Assembly (NCBI GenBank): GCA_036023115.1
Contig: JAYKKT010000089.1
Location: 10,070,001-10,134,000, forward strand
DNA: 64,000 nt
Source of the DNA: Brasenia schreberi
Lineage: Eukaryota > Streptophyta > Magnoliopsida > Nymphaeales > Cabombaceae
Direction: 5' to 3'
Each line of letters opens with the position of its first letter. The stretch's first letter is position 1. The position numbers and the translations under genes are program-made. Below, in pieces: positions 35,801-48,600 of the stretch. The notes beneath the pieces are model-generated. The model searched no databases. It was not told the DNA's origin and saw only the letters and a list, made by a program, of their open reading frames with translations.

Positions 35801-37744
35801 ACATTTCATGGTGCTTATTGAAGATACCACACATAGCATCTGATTGTTTGGAATTTCTTTTTTTGGCGTGCAGAACATTTTTTTATGTCATTTTCTGGAT
35901 CATTCTGCATAAGAAGCATTTTTGTAGTTCACGACAGAGCAGAGGGCCTATAGAGGTTAAAGCCAAATCCAAACTAATCCTTTACATGTACCAAGAAGGA
36001 TCAGTTGTTGTTATGTCTAAGCTTGTAGCATATTTAACTCCTAGGATCAAAATGCTCCTAATCAGTTATTTATTTGGTAAATGTTTCCCTCCTAGAAGGA
36101 CATGTAACAAGCATTTAGAACAATATCCTAACACCGAAGGAAACAAGAAAAAATATGGTCTTTCATCTCTTATAGGCCTTCTTGTGTTGTCTTGAGTTAG
36201 AGTTCCACCACTGCTTGCTCGTGTGATGTTGTTCAACATTCAGAGTTAAACTCTGGATCAGCTTGGTGGGTAGGTGGATGGGATCACGTTTAGGCATCTA
36301 GAGATCTTCAGTTGATTATTTGAAATAAAAGTATCTCCAAGCATGAGGTCCGTTTCTGAGTTTGTTCTGGATGGGTCTCTCCTCTAGCTATGTGGAGTAC
36401 TTGGTGTATTCTTTGCAAATCGGTTTATCTGGATTCAACATGTGTGATACCCACATGCGCATATTTGGAAAGGCTTGAAGATGATTTGCAATCTTGCTCC
36501 TCGTATCACATTATTGAGCCCGTGTGTGCGTGTGAAGGACATGGGCCGACCCTTTGTCTCCACCTAATGGGAACTACAAGATCATCCGAAACCCTTTTTC
36601 TATGGTCTGAAAAGGAACTCATCAGACCTCTCCTTGGCTTTTCTGTTCCTCTTTGCAGCAGCGCAATGGGGTTGTGTTCAGTGGCCCACTTTTAGTCATC
36701 TATTTATCAATGACCCAGAGCAAAGCCCTAACTCAGTGCATTATAGGCTGCTACCGTATGATCACACTAAAGTAGGCATCTGCGGATGTAGATGTGCCTT
36801 ATATAGGGTTGGTTGGTGGAGGTGGCAAAGTGAGTGCTTTGGAGGAGCAATTGATTTCTTGGCTGCGCAATTATCCAAGTAGGTGCACTATCACCTACAG
36901 CCCCCTTCCTCTGCCTGTCACTTCCAGATCATCTGTTACCTTGTAGACCAATCTTCCTTCAAGGGTCTCCAAGAACTTGATGCATCACTTTGATCTGGCA
37001 GTGCAGAGTAGTTACCAAATTATGTGAGGCAAACGTCCATGGTGGATTCCTGAGTTGTCTTACAAGGCCGATTGATATGATTTGATGTTCTCTTGTTTAT
37101 AAGAATTAACTTGTGTGTTAGAGTTATATCATGCAAGCTTCTTGTGGTGTTGTAGATAGTGGCTTAGGTTTTTGGAGCTTCAGTTGATTTTATTATTGAT
37201 ATCTATTGCCTGGCATTTTGGTTGTTCATGAGCAGGATCTCTCATTCATGTCCCAAATCCAATCTTGCAGTTTCAGAGAAGCTCACTTCCACTAATAGAC
37301 ATTTTGTTTTTCCCTTGAGAGCACCGGAAAAGTATTCAATGAAATCTTCGTTTTAATTCCTATAATTGTTGTATAAAACTCTGAACTATCAGCAGTCATT
37401 CTTCAAAATTAAGAAACGACGGCCGATCTGATCATACATAGAGTAGGGCAGTAAGTCTAGAATCTGATTTGGCGATGCTGTAGTACATATTGGTTCCAGT
37501 AAGTTGGTGTGTGCATGTTTTTCTCCGTAATGCACTTTTGCTTATAATCAATATATTGCATATATTCTGTGCAGCGTTCCTCATGTCACATACACTTCCA
37601 GTTTTGTACGAGAGGTATCAGGATCATGTTGACTGCTTCGCAGATCGGTTGTTCGTGGAAGTCAGAGAGCAGTACAATGTTTTGGATAAAAAGATTCTGA
37701 AGAAGTTGCCAAGTTTTCCATTGAAATATAATAACCATCATTGA
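32879..37744 (+). CDS. Reticulon-like protein (RTNLB), 5 exons
   Basis: Exons 32879-33029, 33360-33540, 33672-33813, 33932-34001 and 37575-37744 join in frame to 237 aa, a usual RTNLB length. RTNLBs are membrane proteins that curve and tubulate the endoplasmic reticulum. The N-terminus (1-40) is acidic/Ser-rich, with SSSSDSDSDR. The reticulon domain starts near residue 51 with ADLFLWRNKHISATAL. Long hydrophobic hairpins lie at 64-105 and 159-190, separated by a ~50-residue loop with EANRGIAHLREVALGRD. The C-terminal part has LPVLYERYQDHVD and VREQYNVLDKKILKKLPSFP, typical of the family. Intron 3 (33814-33931) is a GC-AG intron: aag, then gcaagt. Intron 4 (34002-37574) is 3.6 kb and holds no recognised gene. 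The subgroup number cannot be fixed by eye. Confidence 0.92.
34002..37574 (+). other. Long intron 4 of RTNLB
   Basis: A 3.57-kb intron from gtcagt to tgtgcag. Several short open frames occur (such as 35423-35650 and 35773-36195), but none has a domain, splice support or homologue that I know. No transposon ends were recognised. Confidence 0.5.
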
Positions 37745-38173
37745 GATGCTCTCTCTTTTTTTCCACACAGTTCTGATTCTAGATAGTGTGCTTTATTTCA
37801 TCCATCCACCTTTTGTGTTTACTTTGTTTGGGTTTTGAATATCGAGTGGTTGGAGACAAACTGGGTGGGCAACGAGGGATTGACACCTTGGCCCAGATTC
37901 CGATGGTTGATCACATGTATTTTACGTCATCTATTAAAAATTTTAGCTGATCGAAGGTTGGATGCAAGAGCTGTATATCAAAATTGAATATCAGTGTGTG
38001 TTAGGCTTCGGCCTTCCATTGTAACAAACAACAAGAGTCCGAACATAGTTGACAGTACCTACTGTATACGTGAAATGAACTTTTCGTTCACCAGTTTATG
38101 CTGCTGGATTTTAAGAGTAAAGATAGGCCTTAAGTTACGGGTCCGTTTTTTCAGTTCCAGCTACTGGTGTTTA

Positions 38174-38536
38174 GGGTGTCTTTGATTCACGGTTCAATAC
38201 CCTTGGTACTAGAACTACTGGCCTAGACTTAAAGGGGCTTATGACTATGCATCCAAGGAATTGTAGGTTTGTGTTTGGTTTGCAAATGGTATTGATGCTT
38301 AAGTTTTCGTGTAAAGTGAGACAACAACATTAGAGAAGAGGCGCTTAGGTTTTCAGATGAAGTCCATTGGTTCAATTCTCGTGACCCACCCTCTCTTGGT
38401 GTCAACGCTTTTTACTTTAAACGGGACCATGGTTCATGCTGCCAATGAGTTGTGTATTATATGAAAAATGGAACTCAGAATTGTGAGTCCCCAAAATAGG
38501 AGTCCTGTTCCCTTGGAACTACGAATCAAACACATC
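38174..38536. mobile_element. MITE, same family as 30078-30381
   Basis: The left end is gggtgtctttgattcacggttc, and the right end read inward is gatgtgtttgattcgtagttcc. It shares ttggtactagaactactgg and aagttttcgtgtaaagt with the copy at 30078. TTA precedes the left end, but the right flank (aag) does not match. The middle (about 38330-38430) holds a tRNA-like box B (attggttcaattct), so a small insertion may be nested in it. Confidence 0.5.
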
Positions 38537-39371
38537 AAGAAATTAATTAAAGAGAACCGAATCAATTGTTTGGTTCAGTTTCTTTTGCTGCGGTTTGATT
38601 TATACGGTTTGGAAAAGGAAATACATTTTGTTGTTTGTAGTGTGAAAGTTGGAATCCCACCAGTTTTGCGCGTGTGTGCGTGTGCATATATATATATATA
38701 TATATATTAATCCATTTCAAACCAACTTTCCAATGATTCAATAGGCTCTTTCGAACCCCAACCCTTTTATTCCTCTCATTTCCCTCTTTCTTTTTTCATC
38801 GGCAAAGTTTGTACCGTTTCGTTGGGGTGAAGGACATGCTAGTCGAGATGGGGTGCGTTTGCGGTAGACCCGTCTTGCGTTGCTTTCGAGTATATTATTT
38901 ATATAAATATATGTTTATTATATATATATATATAAGTAGCTTATGTGCTTATAAGTATATATTTTTATATAGTTTATTAATTTTAAATATCACATTTTTT
39001 GTATTTTAAGTAAAATATATAATATTAAATATTGTTTTTATTTTATTTTATAAGCTAAAGTGAGACGGGGCGAGGTTTAAGAAGAAAAGAAGAAAAGAAG
39101 AAGTGAGAGACGGGTGCGAATTTGATCTAAAAAACCCGCAAGAAGAGATGTATAAGGAGGATTGAGAGTATTTATCAATCTGGTTGAGATCGTCGAAAAA
39201 TTCCTTCACTTTATCCAAATCGTACTTAGAATCCAACTTGCTGCATTTGGATCACACGTGCCACGGTCATGTGTTACGCCTCAGCCGGTTACCTGTTCTC
39301 TCGGAATTCAAACCAGAGTCGTAATAAACTTTGCGTCTTCCCTCTCTGATGTAAAATAATTCCTTTTCAGA
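38537..39371. other. AT-rich spacer upstream of SMC2
   Basis: Contains a GT-to-TA microsatellite (38671-38708) and a very AT-rich block at 38895-39050. No gene is seen. The SMC2 promoter presumably lies in the last few hundred bases. Confidence 0.45.
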
Positions 39372-39383
39372 TTCCCGCCAAAA
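39372..39383 (-). promoter_or_regulatory. E2F-type site upstream of SMC2
   Basis: ttcccgccaaaa, read on the minus strand as ttttggcgggaa, fits the E2F/DP consensus TTTSSCGS. It lies about 150 bp before the SMC2 ATG, a usual place in S-phase and mitotic genes of plants. A ccgtt core (aacgg on minus, as in mitosis-specific activator elements) is at about 39497-39501. Both are sequence matches only. Confidence 0.55.
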
Positions 39384-39531
39384 CGCTCCATCTAAGCAAA
39401 TAGCAACTGAGAGACTTCTAAAGCCCGGAACACCGAAACCCTCCGGGCCTCCCCCCTTCTGTGCGTTTTTCTCACGAACTCTAAGCCCTAATCCCGACCG
39501 TTCCCCGGAGAGGAAGTGGAAGAGACAAAGA

Positions 39532-42500
39532 ATGTACATAAAAGAAATCTGCCTTGATGGTTTCAAGTCCTACGCCACGAGAACGGTGGTTCCAGGTTTC
39601 GATCCTTACTTCAATGCCATCACCGGTCTCAATGGCTCCGGAAAATCCAACATCCTCGATTCCATCTGCTTCGTCCTCGGCATCACCAACCTTCAGCAGG
39701 TTAGGGCATCCAATCTGCAGGAGTTGGTGTACAAGCAGGGCCAGGCCGGCATCACCAAAGCCACCGTCTCTATTGTCTTTGACAATTCCGATCGCACTCG
39801 TAGTCCCTTAGGCTACGAGGATTGCCACGAGATCACCGTTACCCGCCAGGTATGCTTGTTCTGCACGAATATCTCCTTGTATCTGTTTCAAGCACACTAC
39901 TTCCGTGCTCTTCGGTTGGGGAAATGGATGAATAGTTGTTGATCTGTGATTTGTTTCCCACAATATAAGTAGCGTGTCAACCTGTAAACAAATCAATGCC
40001 ATCAGGAGTGATTTGGGGACCGGGGTGGGTGTTGCGGTATTCTGAATTTTAGATCGTACCGCGGATAAACAGGGGGGAAAATGCTCATGGGAGAACGAAG
40101 CTGTTTCGGAAAAACGTTCGTTTTTCAGTTATATATGTTCATTTCTGCGCATTTTAGATGTCTTTCCTCTACTTCTTTGCGTCAGATAAATCTTCTTCAC
40201 TTCCCCTGTTTCTTTACGCTGTTGAAAGTATCATGATTTCTTTTACTAAAAAGGACCAAAGGTAAGCGTTGTGCCATGTTGTCGAACATACGTTAACCGC
40301 ATTATGTGATGACCAGAGAGTCGCGTGTGTTTCGTTTAAAACGTTTTGCAGCATTAAAATTGGAGTCTTCTCAGAGTCGATAACTTCTAACATTTGAACT
40401 CTAGACGGAGAAATGAATCTTTGAAGATTCAAAACCCTGCATTTTTGTGAAATCAACAAAACATAAATGCTCACAACATAAAGCCATGGAAACAACATCA
40501 AGCACCATTATAAAATTGATTTAGATCTTTTATTTTTCATTAGGTGTTGCTGGATGCTGGCATGCTGCTTCAATGTATTTTAAATTTGCAACCGGTCAGA
40601 TATGGACACTTGTCTAGATGCCTTTATGCTACTAAAAACACAGTCTGAGTTGATTCCGTTTTTATTTGGTGTCTTTAGTCGATCAAGAAAGGCAGCTGCT
40701 TCACCGTTCACTTCCAATTTTGGACCAATTACCCTGTTGGTTTTACTCTCCATGTAATAGGAAGTATTGTCGACCTTGCATTATTAGTTACCTTTCACAA
40801 ACATTTTTTCTCGTTCCCCCTTTTTTTCAGATTTCTTCTTATTTTTATATACACCAAGTTGTTGACAGAGAAATCTCTTCAAAATCTCCTAAGTTTTTTC
40901 TTGCTAAGAAATTCCTGAGAATATTACTTATGACTATGGTATGATATGATGGGAAAGCGTGCAACAATGGACATGAATCCAGTGACGAAATGTGTACACA
41001 AGAGATGTTTATAGTTACAATTTGCTTTACCCTAACAATATGCAAGATCACATGTTCTTTATGCCGCATTGATAAGTGGTCTGACTAGATAGGAGCTAAT
41101 TCTGAGAAAATTTCTGATTTTTTAAGAGACTTTGGTGCTAAAAATTAACAGAAAGAGTGAAAGCTTGGTTCATATGTGATCTGTTGAGGTATGGAACACT
41201 TTCGGATCTTCCTTCTGTACTCATTTTTATGTTTCATGGCACAAAATAGGTAACACATACACAAGCTTGGTTGTTGAAGAATTATCAGTTTTTTTCTCGT
41301 TGATTTTTGAAGTGCAGGAGAAAAAAGTCAATTTGAGATTCGGGAGACTAAGATGGGTTGAAACATGAAATGGCCCTTCTTGATCTGATGTAAAGGCAAA
41401 CAACCCTGTAATACATCGGTTTGTAGGTGCTGAAAAAGATAAATTTTGCACAATATGCTATGAATCATGTGTTACGGAGAACTTCTGGTTGAATTATGTT
41501 ATGATAACTTGGAAAAAGAACAGTACCCACAGGATTGATTATATCTATCAAGGACCTGGTATTGTGATGTCTCATACGGTATGACACATGATACTGGCAA
41601 TCAATACATAGTCTTTTAGAGATGAGCCGCAAGAATGCATAAGTGGGGAACTCAGAATTATGACTGGGTTCTTTCAAAGTCCCTGAAAGACAAATTTCTA
41701 TGAGAAGATCTGCATTCAGAATTATGAAATTTAACTTTTCTCATATAACAGCAGAGTTTTTTCCCTAAATCTTTTGAAAGTAATAACAGGCGTTCTAGGT
41801 TCAGTTAATATTTCAACTTTCATGATACAATACAGTTCTTAATAGTTATTTCATAAGGTTGCATCTTGTTGGTATACTACCATGATAAGTTGTACCGCAA
41901 ATGAGTATTAGAGTGTGTTGCACTTGATGATAAAAAAATTTATTTACCCTTGCAATAAAACAAAAGTTTTTAGGTTCTCCTATAGTGAAATTCACTTGGT
42001 TTACTTGAGTAGAGTTAAATTATCACTCTTGTGCAGTAATAGTTTTTTTTATATGCTATCCAGTTTTCTAAGGTGCACAATATTTATGTGAATCCATTTT
42101 ATATGTTTTAACTTTTTTCGTATTTCTAGCATGTCTTCTGCGCTTTAAGACTTTAAGTGCATAATTGAGAATGGTCCATATTGTGCAGTCACAGCCAGGA
42201 ATGATAAGGGATAGATAGGTTCTCTGGCATTTTCTGTCAAACTGTTTTACCATGTTCAATAGGAAATCTTTCAGAAGTTCAAAATTGTTTGATCTTACAT
42301 GGAAAAAGTTATGCCTGATTTCTGTATCATGAGGCGTTCTCTTTTGAGCTATTCAGTGGTTGGAGATATTGCCAACAGCCAACTCCTTAACAAAGTCATT
42401 GTCGAGTTGTCCATCCTTGCATATGGATTTACTCTAACTAGTTGTTCTATCCGCAGATTGTGGTTGGTGGACGGAACAAGTATCTTATCAACGGACACCT

Positions 42501-45281
42501 TGCTCAGCATTCTCGAGTTCAAAATCTTTTCCATTCTGTGCAGCTTAATGTAAACAACCCACATTTTCTCATTATGCAAGGGAGGATAACTAAGGTTTTG
42601 AACATGAAACCACTAGAAATTTTATCTATGCTAGAAGAAGCAGCTGGAACACGGATGTATGAAATGAAAAAGGAGGGTGCTTTGAAAACTCTTGAAAAGA
42701 AGCAGACAAAGGTTGATGAGATTGACAAGCTGCTTAATCAGGAAATTTTACCTGCCCTGGATAAGCTCCGGAAAGAAAAGGGGCAATATATGCAATGGGC
42801 CAATGGCAATGCACAACTAGATCGGTTGAGAAGATTCTGTGTTGCATATGACTTTGTTCAGGCAGAGAAGACTCATGATCTTGCAGTTGGCAATGTGGAG
42901 GAGATGAAGCTTAAGATTGCTGATCTAGATGAGAGCATGAAAGCAATGCAAGTGGATATTGATGAAATGGATAAGAAAATATCAGTTCTGGCAGCAGAAA
43001 AGGAGGCAAAGATGGGTGGTGAGATTAGATCTTTATCAGAGAAGGTAGATGCTCTATCTCATGACCTTGTGAGGGAAACATCTGTGCTTAATAATCAACA
43101 GGAATCCCTTAAAAGCGAGAAGAAGGCTGTTCAAAAGGTGCGCAAAGCATATTTCAACTCTAAATAAACTTTTCTTTTCATTGTACTTCTGCAAAAAGTT
43201 GGTATCTGTTGTTTGTTCTCAGTTGTCATTTCTGTTCTCTGATGATCCCTAGGATTATTTATGTGCCATGACATGTCTTGCCAGCTTTTGACAACTGTAG
43301 AAGATATTAAAAAATCTATAAATGAGAAGGAACTTGCTGTTAAAGAAGCTGAGGATGGAGCACTTGGTTTAAGGCAAAGCGTGGAAGATCTTTCTAAGAG
43401 TGCAAATGAGTATGAAAAAGAATATCAGGTATCGGTTATCAGGTTTTGCATAATTTTACAGAACGTGTTACTTTGACAATTGGTTTGCAACATTCTCATA
43501 TCCACTACAAAAATGACTGAAAGTGGGTCTTGATAGGGAGTATTAGCAGGCAAGAGCAGTGGGAATGAGGATAAATGCCTGGATGATCAACTTGCTGATG
43601 CCAAAGTTGCTGCTGGCAATGCTGAAACCGAGGCAAAACAGCTGAAGACAAAGATTCAGCATTTAGAGAAGGAGCTCAAGGAGAAGAAGAAACAAGCACT
43701 GTCTAAGCAAGAGGAGGCCAAGAAAATAGAAAACGAGCTGAAAAGAAAAAGACAAGATGTAGTGGATGTCAAGGCAGCCTTTGAGTCTCTTGCTTATGAA
43801 GAAGGACGCATGGAAACTTTACAAAAGGTTTTGGAACTGACTTGGACACTTCGCGAAATGAATATCAAACAATAGTTGTTTGTCAAATTCATTTTAGTGC
43901 TCAGTTTTTGAAACATTCTTGGTTTATCATTATCTTGATGCTTTCTTAGGAGCGCTCAGAGGAATTGGAGAGAGTGCAGAAATTAAAGGATGAAATAAGA
44001 ATTCTTTCAGGACTGTTGGCTAATGTTAAATTCACATATCGTGATCCTTCAAGAGATTTCGATAGATCAAGGGTCAAGGGAGTGGTGGCGAAACTTATCG
44101 AAGTGAAGGATCCCACTACAATGACTGCTATAGAGGTTGTGGTTAATTTGTGCTTTAATATCCTTTAGTATTTTCATTCATTTGCAGCTCTTCTATTTGG
44201 CATTGCTCATGATTGTGGCCTATGGGTATGAAAGAAGGTTCTTGGTATAAATTTTAGAATCTCATCATCTGCAGGTTGCAGCAGGTGGAAAGTTGTTTAA
44301 CGTTGTTGTTGACACTGAAAACACTGGAAAACAGCTGCTCGAGAAAGGTGCACTTCAGAAAAGAGTCACCATCATACCTCTCAATAAGATCCAATCTCAT
44401 ACAGTTCCTTCAAGGGTTCAGCAGGCTGCCTCTAAGCTGGTGTGTTCTTCATTTATTCTTTATCATCCTTTATTGGCCTAAAAGTTCCTTGCTGACCAAG
44501 GATTGCTATTTCAGGTTGGTGACGGAAATGCAAAGTTGGCACTTTCTTTAGTAGGATATGCTAGAGAACTTGAGGTATGTCATCAGATTTTGAAAGGGAA
44601 AGTAACTTGGATCTCTTTTCAGTATAAAAGACTATCTTTCTAGATTGTAGTTCAAGTGTCCTTTTTTTCTTTTTCTTTTTGCAGCTAACAGAAAGAGGTC
44701 AGTGGAACATGTTTCCATCACCATAGCATGCACAAGGGTTGCTTGCTATTTATTTCTACTGCCATTGAGGATAAACCTGCTGGAATGCGTTGTTATTGTG
44801 CATACCTGAACACTAAAATTAGATATCAATGGCTAACGGCATATCTGAACAAAAATAACATGGACCTTATCTCAGCTCACCGAGTTTTCTACACCCATTT
44901 GGCCAAGTTGGGTTTAAAACGTTGACCTATTTAAGAACTGATCCATACTTTACCTTTTTGGGTAAGAAATCCTTAGCCTGTACATCACGTGCTATACTTG
45001 TCTCAATTTCCTTGTCATATATGAGTGAACGTTCATAGACCTGGTGGATCAGATGGCATTGTAAACCTATTTACTGAAATTTATTGAACATGTAATCTTC
45101 CAAAGTTTCTGACGCTTTACATGCCCAGCTCATTGGAAAAGGAAATCAGTTTATCTTGTACAAACAGTTGCTACTAGAAACCACTATTTTAGCTGCTTGA
45201 ACCCAAAAACCCTTAGTCTGCTGAGTTGGTATTCTTAGAGAAAAATTGAAAAAATGGGATCCACAAAGCTATTAATATTAT

Positions 45282-45323
<42 letters not shown>

Positions 45324-45572
45324 CTGTGTGAAAGAATGCATACTGTATACAAATTCAATGAGACATTTTCACAGGGGTGAGTGCACGTGTGTGCATGCTG
45401 TGTATAATTAATCTTAGATGACAACAGCGCCATAAAATCAACACTGTAGCTGCAACATTAAGTTGTATTACACATAGACATCTTTGTGGAAAATGCTACT
45501 CAATATGTAACTCAGAATACTTATCTATAGTAAATGCAAAAGGTAAACATGAATTTCTTATGAGTCCACGTC

Positions 45573-45607
<35 letters not shown>

Positions 45608-48600
45608 CTAAGCCTTTTCCCATACTAGACAGGGTCGGCTTCATGGATTCTTTGTTTCCACAGATCCCTATCTTGTGCCATGTTAGCAGTTAACTCCCAA
45701 TAAGCTAGATCGTTCTTTATTGTTTCTTTCCAACACTTTTGTGGTCGTCCTCTACCTCTTTTAATACTTTCCAAATTTAGTTTTTCTAACCTTCTCACAG
45801 GTTCTTCTTTTGATCTTCTTTCTATTTATCCAAACCATCTTAAATGATATTCTCTCATTTTATCCTCTATTGGTGTCACTCCTAATTTGTTTCTAATAAC
45901 CTCATTATTTATACGGTCTTTTCTTGTATGACCACTCATCCATCTCAACATCTTCATTTCTGTCACAGACAGCTTTTGTACATGTTGATGATTAACTGCC
46001 CAACACTCAGAACCATAAAACATGGCATGCCTAATCGTTGCTCTATAATATTTACCTTTTAATTTTAATGGTATTTTCTTATCACAAAGAATACCTGATG
46101 CTCCTCTCCATTTTAACCAACCCACATTAATTCTATGTGTAACATCTCCAACAATTCTTCCATCCCTCTGAAAAATTGACCCTAGGTATTTAAAACTTTC
46201 CTTCAGAGGAATGCAATATGTGCCAATTTTAATTTCTATGTCCTCTGAAGTAACCAAATGATCAAACTTACATTCCATATATTCTGTCTTTGTTCTACTA
46301 AGTCGGAGGCCTTTACTTTCTAATGTTTCTCTCCATAGTTCCAATTTTCTATTAACTTTTTCCTTAGACTCCTCCACTAATACAATGTCATCTGCAAATA
46401 ACATACACCAAGGTACTTCATCTTGAATATGTTTTGTTAACTCATCCATCACCATTATAAATAAGTGTGGACTTAAAGTTGATCCTTGATGTAACCCAAT
46501 ATTAACTTCAAAGAAGTCTGTCGTTCCTTCATGAATCCTCACACATGTTTTTGCACCATTATACATGTCTCTTATAAGGTTAATATATGTCAATGGGATA
46601 CCTCTTTTTTTCAAAGTTCTCCAAAGAACCTCCCTCGATATCCTATCATAAGTTTTTTCTAGATCAATAAATATCATGTGAAGGTCTTTCTTTTTTGCTC
46701 TAAAATATTCCATAAGACGTCTCAAAAGGTGAATCGCTTCAATAGTAGATCTGCTTGGCATGAACCCAAATGGGTTCTCTGTTGTACTTGATACTTGTCT
46801 TAACCTACGTTCGATAATTCGCACAATTTTGAATGTCTCCCTTGTTCTTATATATGGGTATAAGTGTACTTTCTCTCCATTCCTTGGGCATCTTTTGGTT
46901 TTTTCATATTTCATTAAATAGTCTTGTGAGCCAAGTGATTCCTATTTCTCCTAGTATTTTCCAAACTTATATAGGAATATTATCTGGTCCTACCGATTTA
47001 CCACCCTTCATATGTTTAAGAGCCTCTTTGACTTCATTCTTTTGAATACATCGGTAGAAATTGTGGTTTATATACTTTTCTGAGTTGGCTAAATCTCCTA
47101 AACTAATACTGACATCTTTATTTTCATTAAAAAGATTATAAAAATAGTTTTTCCATCTATTTCTTATATCATCATTTGCCACTAACTAGTATTTTCATCC
47201 TTGTCTTTTATGCATCTAACATAATTAAGATCTTTAGTTTTCTTATCTCTAGCCCTAGCTATCCTAAAAATATCTCTTTCACCCTCTTTTGAGTTGAGTT
47301 TTTTATATAAGTCCTCCCAAATCTTAGCTTTTGCTTCACTAACGACCTTTTTTGCTTTCTTATAAGCTTCTAAAGTTTCACTAGTTTTCTTAGCATAATG
47401 TAATTTGTAACATGCCCTCTTTGCCTTGATTTTATTTTGTACTACTTCACTCCACCACCAAGCTTCTTTTTGTGCCGGTACACCTCCCTTAGATACCCCT
47501 AACACATCTTTTGCAACTTTCCTAATATATATAGTCATATTGTTCCACATATCACAGGGTGTGCCAACATAATTCCAAATATCTCCTTGCAGGACTTTCT
47601 GTTTAAATATATCTTCTTTCTCGCTTTTGAGGTTCCACCATTTAGTCTGAATAACTCGATGCACTCTTTTCTTCTTTGTCCACTTTTTTATTTGTAAATC
47701 CATAACTAAAAGTCGATGTTGGGTGGTTAAGCTTTCTCCTGGAATTACCTTACAATCCTTACAACACGCTCTATCTTTTTTTCTACAAATAAAGTAATCA
47801 ATTTGTGTTTGTGATAAGCCATTCTTATAAGTAATTAAATGTTCATCTCGTTTTTTGAAGATTGTATTGACTATAAAGAGATCAAATGCCATAGCAAAAT
47901 TTAAAATCTCCCTACCTTCCTCATTTATATCCCCAAAACCAATGTTTTCATGAATCCCTTGATATCCTAATGCCTCTTTACCGACATGTCCATTTAAATC
48001 TCCTCCTAAACAAATCATCTCCCTTTGTGGAATCTTTTGAAACACCTTATCTAACTCTTCCCAGAAAACTGTCTTTATACTATCTTCTAGTCCTACTTGG
48101 GGTGCGTAAGCACAAACTATATTCAAAACCTCTGCTCCTAACACTAATTTCAACGTTATGATTCGGTCGCCATATTGTTGTATGTCTACTACATTTTCCT
48201 TTAAATCTTTATTTATGATAATACCAACTCTGTTTCGAGCCTTTTCTTTACGTGAGTACCATAATTTAAAACCTGTATCCTCTATCTCCTTTGCTTTTTC
48301 TCCAACCCATTTTGTCTCTTGTAAACATAGAATATGAATCTTTCTCCGAATCATAGTATCTCTCACCTCCATTATCTTATCGGATAATGTTCCGATATTT
48401 CAAGAACCAATACGAATCTTATTATCTAGGACTAACTTCCTTACCCCCCGCATCCGTCCATAATCAAAATGCGGAGACCCTCTCTGAATTTTTTTACTAC
48501 ATTCGGGCGGCGTTGTAGCGGGACTAACTTCTTTACCCACACCCGTTCATGATGTGGGAACCCTCTCTGCAATTGATTCACTACATTCAGGCGAAAATGT

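Noticed and set aside
35423..36195. Nested gene inside RTNLB intron 4
   Set aside because: The two short frames have no domain and no exon-intron structure that connects them.
39267..39566. Minus-strand open frame overlapping the SMC2 start
   Set aside because: It has no domain or splice context and overlaps the SMC2 promoter and first codons; it is a chance frame.
47182..48372. Host gene similar to craniofacial development protein 2
   Set aside because: It is the endonuclease of the RTE-type LINE, inside its target duplications and in SMC2 intron 7.
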